Source of the DNA: Plasmopara viticola | Lineage: Eukaryota > Oomycota > Peronosporomycetes > Peronosporales > Peronosporaceae | NCBI GenBank assembly: GCA_001695595.3 | Contig: MBPM02000064.1 | Span: 62,001-126,000, forward strand | Reading direction: 5' to 3' | DNA length: 64,000 bases | Part shown: piece after piece, positions 59,344 through 64,000 of the stretch | How positions within the stretch are numbered: position 1 is the stretch's first letter | Layout of the letters: each line of letters opens with the position of its first letter | The notes under the pieces: generated by a model | The model's input: only the letters and a program-made list of their open reading frames with translations | Database searches by the model: none | What the model was told of the DNA's origin: nothing | Made by a program: the position numbers and the translations under genes

Positions 59344-60339
59344 TCATTTGCTCTTCGACTTGTCTGTGGCGTTCGATTTTGTCTCCACTGACGACTTCGA
59401 ACTTGCCGCTGCTTTGCTGTCTTTTTCAACTTGTTTGCTGCTGGCACTTTCAGTCGTCACAGTTGCAGACTCCTTGTCGCCACTGACCGACTTCACACCC
59501 GACACTGAAGACTCGTAGCCAGAGTACCCAGGGTATCCGTAGTCGTAGCCGTAGCTAGGATACCCATACCCACCGTAATTAGAATAGCCGTATCCGTAAT
59601 TGTTGTAGCTGGGGTAGCCGTATCCGTAGTCACCGTAGCTAGGATAGCCGTATCCGTATCCATATGACGAATAGTAGTCCGGGTAATAGCCGAAGTCTTT
59701 GCCACCGTATCCTTTGCCGTAGCTATAGTAGTCATTGCCGTGGCCGTAGTAGTCATTGCCGTGGCCGTAGTAGTCATTGTCGTGGCCGTAGTAGTCATTG
59801 CCGTGGCCGTAGTAGTCATTGCCGTGGCCGTAGTAGTCGTTGCCGTGGCCGTAGTAGTCGTTGCCGTGGCCGTAGTAGTCGTTGCCGTGGCCGTAGTAAT
59901 CACGGCTGTAGTCGTCGTAGTCCTTGCCGTACTTGCCGTAGCCGTATCCTTTGCTGTGTTCCTTGTGCCCGTAGCTCTTGTGGCTGTGGTCGTCGTCCTT
60001 GTAGGCGTAAGCATCGTGGCCGTAGTCCTTGCGATCATAGTCGTCTTTGCCGTAGTCCTTGTGATCATAGTCGTCTTTGCCGTAGCTGTAGTCTGATGAC
60101 TCGGTGGCCTTGGATTTATCGTCTCCCAGGCGCCGACGATAGTGCGAGCGGTCCTTGTCCATGTCGTGGTGTCTTTTGCGGTGGTCACGATCGTGCTTGT
60201 GCGAGTGGTGACCGTAGTCCTTGTAGGAGCCAAGTCGTCGACGGGGAGCGATTCCCGCTGGAGCACCTCGGGCATCGATCGATTGCAGGATGGAGGCAGT
60301 AACGCATAGGCCTAGCACTGCAAGCATATTGAACTGCAT
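59344..60339 (-). CDS. Secreted Gly/Tyr/His-rich repeat protein, left copy
   Basis: This copy encodes 331 residues: a signal peptide (about 1-23, cleavage near SIDA), then RRRLGSYKDYG and a His/Lys/Asp/Arg-rich segment. A tyrosine-rich region includes eight tandem YGHGNDY heptads (one with Asp for Gly), then Gly/Tyr-rich YGYGYPSYG-like repeats and a Ser/Lys/Thr tail. No enzymatic domain is visible. Such Tyr/Gly-rich secreted proteins are often structural: wall, mucilage or adhesive, where tyrosines may be cross-linked. That is inference. The Inr/FPR promoter at 60403-60420 gives a leader of about 80 nt. Sequence outside the repeats is nearly identical to the right copy. Confidence 0.85.
   Translation of the reverse strand: MQFNMLAVLGLCVTASILQSIDARGAPAGIAPRRRLGSYKDYGHHSHKHDRDHRKRHHDMDKDRSHYRRRLGDDKSKATESSDYSYGKDDYDHKDYGKDDYDRKDYGHDAYAYKDDDHSHKSYGHKEHSKGYGYGKYGKDYDDYSRDYYGHGNDYYGHGNDYYGHGNDYYGHGNDYYGHGNDYYGHDNDYYGHGNDYYGHGNDYYSYGKGYGGKDFGYYPDYYSSYGYGYGYPSYGDYGYGYPSYNNYGYGYSNYGGYGYPSYGYDYGYPGYSGYESSVSGVKSVSGDKESATVTTESASSKQVEKDSKAAASSKSSVETKSNATDKSKSK
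59727..59900 (-). repeat. 21-bp coding tandem repeat, eight units
   Basis: Eight units encode YGHGNDY; the right gene has four, so copy number changed after duplication. Confidence 0.9.
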
Positions 60340-60402
60340 CTTGGCCGCGCAGTTGCTTGACTTAAATAAATGTGTTTGTCGGTTGCCGATTGCTGAGAAG
60401 AA

Positions 60403-60420
60403 GGCGAAATGGAAAGTGAG
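60403..60420 (-). promoter_or_regulatory. Inr/FPR core promoter, left gene
   Basis: The minus strand reads ctcactttccatttcgcc, a close match to the oomycete initiator plus flanking element. It is identical to the right gene's promoter. Confidence 0.8.
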
Positions 60421-60823
60421 AGAGCGAGAATTGATCGAATGCTGATTATTGATGTGTTCGCTGACGGTTTAATCATTAGTCTCTTTCAATATCTGAAGAG
60501 AGCTTTGTATATGAAGTGATGAAGTGACAAGGCAAGAGAATTTGCAAGAGAATGATTTTTTTTCTTAATGTCCTTTATAGACTGAAGTGTCAGAACTGGA
60601 ACGGCCAGCTGTACATCTTTTTATTTTTCTAGGCAATCATAAATAAGATATCCTTGTCAATCGGCTTTAAGAATCGTCATTCTCTTGCAAATCCTCTTGC
60701 AAATTCTCTTACCTTGTCACTTCATCACTTCATATACAAAGGTCTCTTCAGATATTGAGAGAGACTAATGATAAAACCGTCAGCGAACACATCAATAATC
60801 AGCATTCGACCATTTTTCGCTCT

Positions 60824-60841
60824 CTCACTTTCCATTTCGCC
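60824..60841 (+). promoter_or_regulatory. Inr/FPR core promoter, right gene
   Basis: Mirror image of 60403-60420: ctcactttccatttcgcc, with the likely start at the A near 60827, about 78 bp before the ATG. Confidence 0.8.
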
Positions 60842-60904
60842 TTCTTCTCAGCAATCGACAACTAACAAACACATTCATTTAAGTCAAGCAACTGCGCGGC
60901 CAAG

Positions 60905-61780
60905 ATGCAGTTCAATATGCTTGCAGTGCTAGGCCTATGCGTTACTGCCTCCATCCTGCAATCGATCGATGCCCGAGGTGCTCCAGCGGGAATCACTCCC
61001 CGTCGACGACTTGGCTCCTACAAGGACTACGGTCACCACCCGCACAAGCACGATCGTGACCACCGCAAAAGACACCACGACATGGACAAGGACCGCTCGC
61101 ACTATCATCGGCGCCTGGAAGACGATAAATCCAAGGCCACCGAGTCATCAGACTACAGCTACGGCAAAGACGACTATGATCACAAGGACTACGGCCACGA
61201 TGCTTACGCCTACAAGGACGACGACCACAGCCACAAGAGCTACGGGCACAAGGAACACAGCAAAGGATACGGCTACGGCAAGTACGGCAAGGACTACGAC
61301 GATTACAGCCATGATAACTACGGCCACGGCAACGACTACTACGGCCACGGCAACGACTACTACGGCCACGGCAACGACTACTATGGCCACGGCAATGACT
61401 ACTATAGCTACGGCAAAGGATACGGTGGCAAAGACTTTGGCTATTACCCGGACTACTATTCGTCATATGGATACGGATACGGCTATCCTAGCTACGGTGA
61501 CTACGGATACGGCTACCCCAGCTACAACAATTACGGATACGGCTATTACGGTGGGTATGGGTATCCTAGCTACGGCTACGACTACGGATACCCTGGGTAC
61601 TCTGGCTACGAGTCTTCAGTGTCGGATGTGAAGTGGGGCAGTGGCGACAAGGAGTCTGCAACTGTGACGACTGAAAGTGCCAGCAGCAAACAAGTTGAAG
61701 AAGACAGCAAAGCAGCGGCAAATTCGAAGCCGTCAGTGGAGACAAAGTCGAACGCCACCGACAAGTCGAAGAGCAAATGA
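60905..61780 (+). CDS. Secreted Gly/Tyr/His-rich repeat protein, right copy
   Basis: This copy encodes 291 residues with the same order as the left copy: signal peptide, basic His-rich segment, YGHGNDY heptads (four), Gly/Tyr-rich segment and Ser/Thr/Lys tail. The 40-residue difference from the left copy is explained by four fewer heptads (28 residues), one fewer 10-residue DYGKDDYDRK-type unit and a 2-residue indel. Both frames are intact, so both copies may be expressed. Antisense frames within it are long only because of the codon repeats. Confidence 0.85.
   Translation: MQFNMLAVLGLCVTASILQSIDARGAPAGITPRRRLGSYKDYGHHPHKHDRDHRKRHHDMDKDRSHYHRRLEDDKSKATESSDYSYGKDDYDHKDYGHDAYAYKDDDHSHKSYGHKEHSKGYGYGKYGKDYDDYSHDNYGHGNDYYGHGNDYYGHGNDYYGHGNDYYSYGKGYGGKDFGYYPDYYSSYGYGYGYPSYGDYGYGYPSYNNYGYGYYGGYGYPSYGYDYGYPGYSGYESSVSDVKWGSGDKESATVTTESASSKQVEEDSKAAANSKPSVETKSNATDKSKSK
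61318..61402 (+). repeat. 21-bp coding tandem repeat, four units
   Basis: Four YGHGNDY-encoding units, homologous to the eight in the left gene. Confidence 0.9.
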
Positions 61781-62220
61781 AATACGTGAGCATTTTTGAA
61801 GTTGTTGACGAGACGGTGGAAGCTCGCGTGAAAATATGTAGCGTAAACAGCGATGTAATCTGGTTGGAACAATACAAAATCGATGGTTGTGATTGTGTCT
61901 ACTGATTGTGAAGCACAATTGTGGGTTCCGAATTCTCACTACTCTACATAGCATATTTTAACAAAAAGTGCATTAAATTCGTGACTCCGAGAGCCAAACT
62001 GGTAACGTGAGGTCACCAGTGATGACTATAATTGAAAGAGCAATAACCGCATAAGCGTAGCGTTTTAATCCTAATAATCATGACGTAAAGCTTGACGTTG
62101 AGATTAATTGAAGCCTGCCACGGCTTAAACAAACATGAAAGCATTCGTGTGGACAATGCAATATGCGAACAGTTAACACTTTAACAATAATAGTGGCGTA
62201 CTTTTAGACCTCCGCCGTGT

Positions 62221-62835
62221 TGGGCCTATCCATAGTATACATTTCCTTAGGAAGATTGGCACACAAGGCTGAAAAGAATTTCTAGGAACTGCGGATGTTT
62301 ATTTTAGAAATCAACACAATACAACTCTTATTAGGCGTAGAGTGCCTCGGTCTGGGCTGCCTAAGCTTTAGAGTGTAGAGTCTGCTCATAGAGCTCAAAC
62401 ACCGTGATGCCAGCTGCTTGACTCGAGGGACGACTGCACAGTGCAATCGTCTTCCCAGGCCCATTGAAGCCAGCACGTCTCTCAAGTAGTGCAAGGTTCT
62501 CGTTCGACTAATGGTTCGGTCCGTCTCAGAACCTTTGCGAGGTTTCAGGAAGTCAATCAATCCGCAAGAGCGTAGGATTAACCACAAATAGTGTCAGGCG
62601 TGGCGAAATCTCACAGCACCACGCGCAATGGAGGCGTAAGGAAAGAAACACGGTGAACATTCGCTCAGTATCTCAAGGACCGATGTGTACAATAGATTGT
62701 AAATAAAGGACTTATTCTCCTACGTTGGATGTTCTACTTGTCATTTTTTATCCGATCCTTCGTTGGTACCATATCCAGCTTTTACCACAAAAAGCTCTAA
62801 TTACGCAAAACAATATTAATTAAACCACTTGTCAT
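62221..62835. other. Non-coding, 615 bp upstream of ALG12
   Basis: Contains an unrecognised 101-codon open stretch on the minus strand (62282-62587). No promoter motif is clear. Confidence 0.4.
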
Positions 62836-64000
62836 ATGGAGCTGCTAATGCGTGGCCGCCAGGCCGAGCTAGTAGTGACCTTGATCATGACGGCGTACCT
62901 CTTCATCTGTCCCTATACAAAAGTCGAGGAGAGCTTTAACATGCAGGCAACTCACGACTTGCTACTTTTTGGCCTGCATCACGTGGACAAGTTTGACCAT
63001 TTCGAGTACCCTGGGGTCGTACCGCGCACGTTCCTTGGGTCGCTCGCTGTGGCTATTGGGAGTCGCCCCATTGTATGGCTCCTTCAAGCGCTCGACGCGC
63101 CAAAGTTTTACCTTCAATTAGCGACACGTTGGGTCGTAGGCATCATGACGCTAAGCGGTCTCTTTTACTTCAGTGATAGCGTCGGAAGGCGTTTCGGTCG
63201 AGACACCAGTCGGTTCTTCCTGCTCCTCTGTGCGTGTCAATTTCATCTGCTGTTCTACATGACACGCACGTTACCGAATGTGTACGCACTGGTACGACAG
63301 TAAAAAAGTACCAGAAAGTCAAAGGAAAATCAAACGCATCTAACGTCACCGTCTAGGCTCTTGTCTTGTTTGGACTTGGGTTTTGGCTACAGGTACGTGA
63401 CTATCGGTCCTTGGTGTCCTAACGACCATATTAACGTCCTTTAATATGATTAGGGCAAATGGCAGCACTGTATCTTCGTCTTTACAATTGCGACAGTAAT
63501 CTTTCGTGGAGATACGATCTTGCTGTTTGCCCCCTATATGCTCAACATGCTGCTCTTACGGCACGTTTCTTTCCATCAAATGGTGTCGTGGGGACTATCA
63601 GCGGGTGTTCTGTCGCTCACGTTGACGATTGGAGTCGATTCGTACTTGTGGCAGCGCTGGCTCTGGCCAGAAGGTGAAGTCTTATGGTTCAACACTGTCG
63701 AAAATAAAAGCAGTGAGTGGGGTGTGAGTCCACCGTTATGGTACTTTACGTCGGCGTTGCCACGAGCACTTCAGCTGACGATGTTGTTGACTCCATTCGG
63801 TCTCAGGTACGTTCGAGGTGGTCTTGAAGTATCTTGCTGGTGTAGACTGATTTGCATTGGAATGGTGGTAGTCCTCTATTTTCAACACTCTTGCAGAGCC
63901 GCTCACGAAGCGACTTGAAGTGGGCAATCAAGTCAGCATCGATTCTGGATTGGAGCGTCTTGACGCTGGTGTGGCCCGTCTTCGTTTACCTGGGGCTCTT
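62836..64000 (+). CDS. ALG12: ALG12-type alpha-1,6-mannosyltransferase, 5' part
   Basis: Exons 62836-63291, 63357-63392, 63454-63806 and 63899 onward join in frame through introns of 65, 61 and 92 bp; the gene runs off the window. The start shows the GT22 family signature CPYTKVEESFNMQATHD, then FDHFEYPGVVPRTF, the RTLPNVYAL loop and, in exon 3, WLWPEGEVLWFNTVENKSSEWG, a diagnostic ALG12 stretch. ALG12 adds the eighth mannose to the dolichol-linked oligosaccharide in the ER lumen, a step of N-glycan precursor synthesis. Exon 2 is only 36 nt. The exon-4 acceptor (gcagag before 63899) was chosen to keep the frame; the first cag would meet a stop. Confidence 0.9.

Larger units (their letters stand above)
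59128..60555. repeat. Left arm of head-to-head inverted duplication
   Basis: The reverse complement matches 60672-62220: 3' flank (block ggaggtctaaaagta), 3' UTR, whole coding sequence and promoter. Only about 110 bp lie between the arms. Repeat-number differences and about 200 bp extra in the right 3' flank account for the length difference. Confidence 0.92.
60672..62220. repeat. Right arm of head-to-head inverted duplication
   Basis: Partner of 59128-60555. Similarity is continuous from the agagaatttgcaagaga-type inner edge to about 61910, then resumes at about 62165-62220 after sequence absent from the left arm. Confidence 0.9.

Noticed and set aside
59664..60302. Long antisense frames over the Gly/Tyr-rich genes (also 60993-61466)
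   Set aside because: Pure low-complexity translations of the 21-bp repeats, with no independent start context.
62282..62587. 101-codon minus-strand frame upstream of ALG12
   Set aside because: No recognisable motif. It sits in a promoter-proximal gap and is probably a chance frame or old repeat.
1..64000. tRNA, rRNA or CRISPR arrays
   Set aside because: No clear A/B-box tRNA fold, rRNA core sequence or regularly spaced direct repeats were seen on either strand; the tandem arrays present are coding repeats.

Overview
The window looks like nuclear DNA of a plant-pathogenic oomycete, most likely a downy mildew or Phytophthora relative (Peronosporales). The grounds are: short GT-AG introns of about 55-92 bp in otherwise compact genes; oomycete-type Inr/FPR core promoters (a TCAYTTYC start motif followed by CATTT) just upstream of secreted-protein genes; an NLP (NPP1 family) protein; a Crinkler-like header fused to a trypsin-like domain; and several secreted low-complexity repeat proteins. 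The species cannot be fixed from sequence alone.

Layout. 1-2834: an imperfect inverted duplication of a Crinkler-like protease gene, one copy intact and one broken by a stop. 3065-6176: a LINE (endonuclease plus reverse transcriptase, broken reading frame) with a 12-bp target-site duplication. 6189-18014: gene desert, with one kinase-like relic near 12.85-13.11 kb. 18015-28304: a SINE-like copy, a SAM/zinc-finger gene, an Asp-rich secreted 14-residue-repeat gene, and a divergent pair (lipase-like hydrolase and coiled-coil protein) sharing a 99-bp promoter. 28305-40815: a second desert holding three SINE-like copies and a cluster of decayed repeats. 40858-42144: a second Asp-rich secreted gene, distantly related to the first. 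42801-46557: another SINE-like copy, a WDR91 pseudogene fragment and the NLP gene. 47368-64000: a gene-dense block with WDR91, a membrane-anchored GH31 glucosidase, a choline-transporter-like protein, a head-to-head pair of Gly/Tyr/His-rich secreted repeat proteins and the start of ALG12.

Two patterns stand out. First, five SINE-like copies of about 325-340 bp share one architecture: LINE 3' end, a short filler, a 30-bp internal LINE piece and the LINE 5' end. They therefore look like a mobilised non-autonomous derivative of the resident LINE. Second, three secreted or effector-like loci (Crinkler-protease, NLP, Gly/Tyr-rich pair) each sit in or between the arms of an inverted duplication of 0.5-1.5 kb, whereas the housekeeping genes are single copy. 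This fits the two-compartment organisation known for oomycete genomes: conserved genes in dense blocks, secreted genes in repeat-rich, rearranged DNA.
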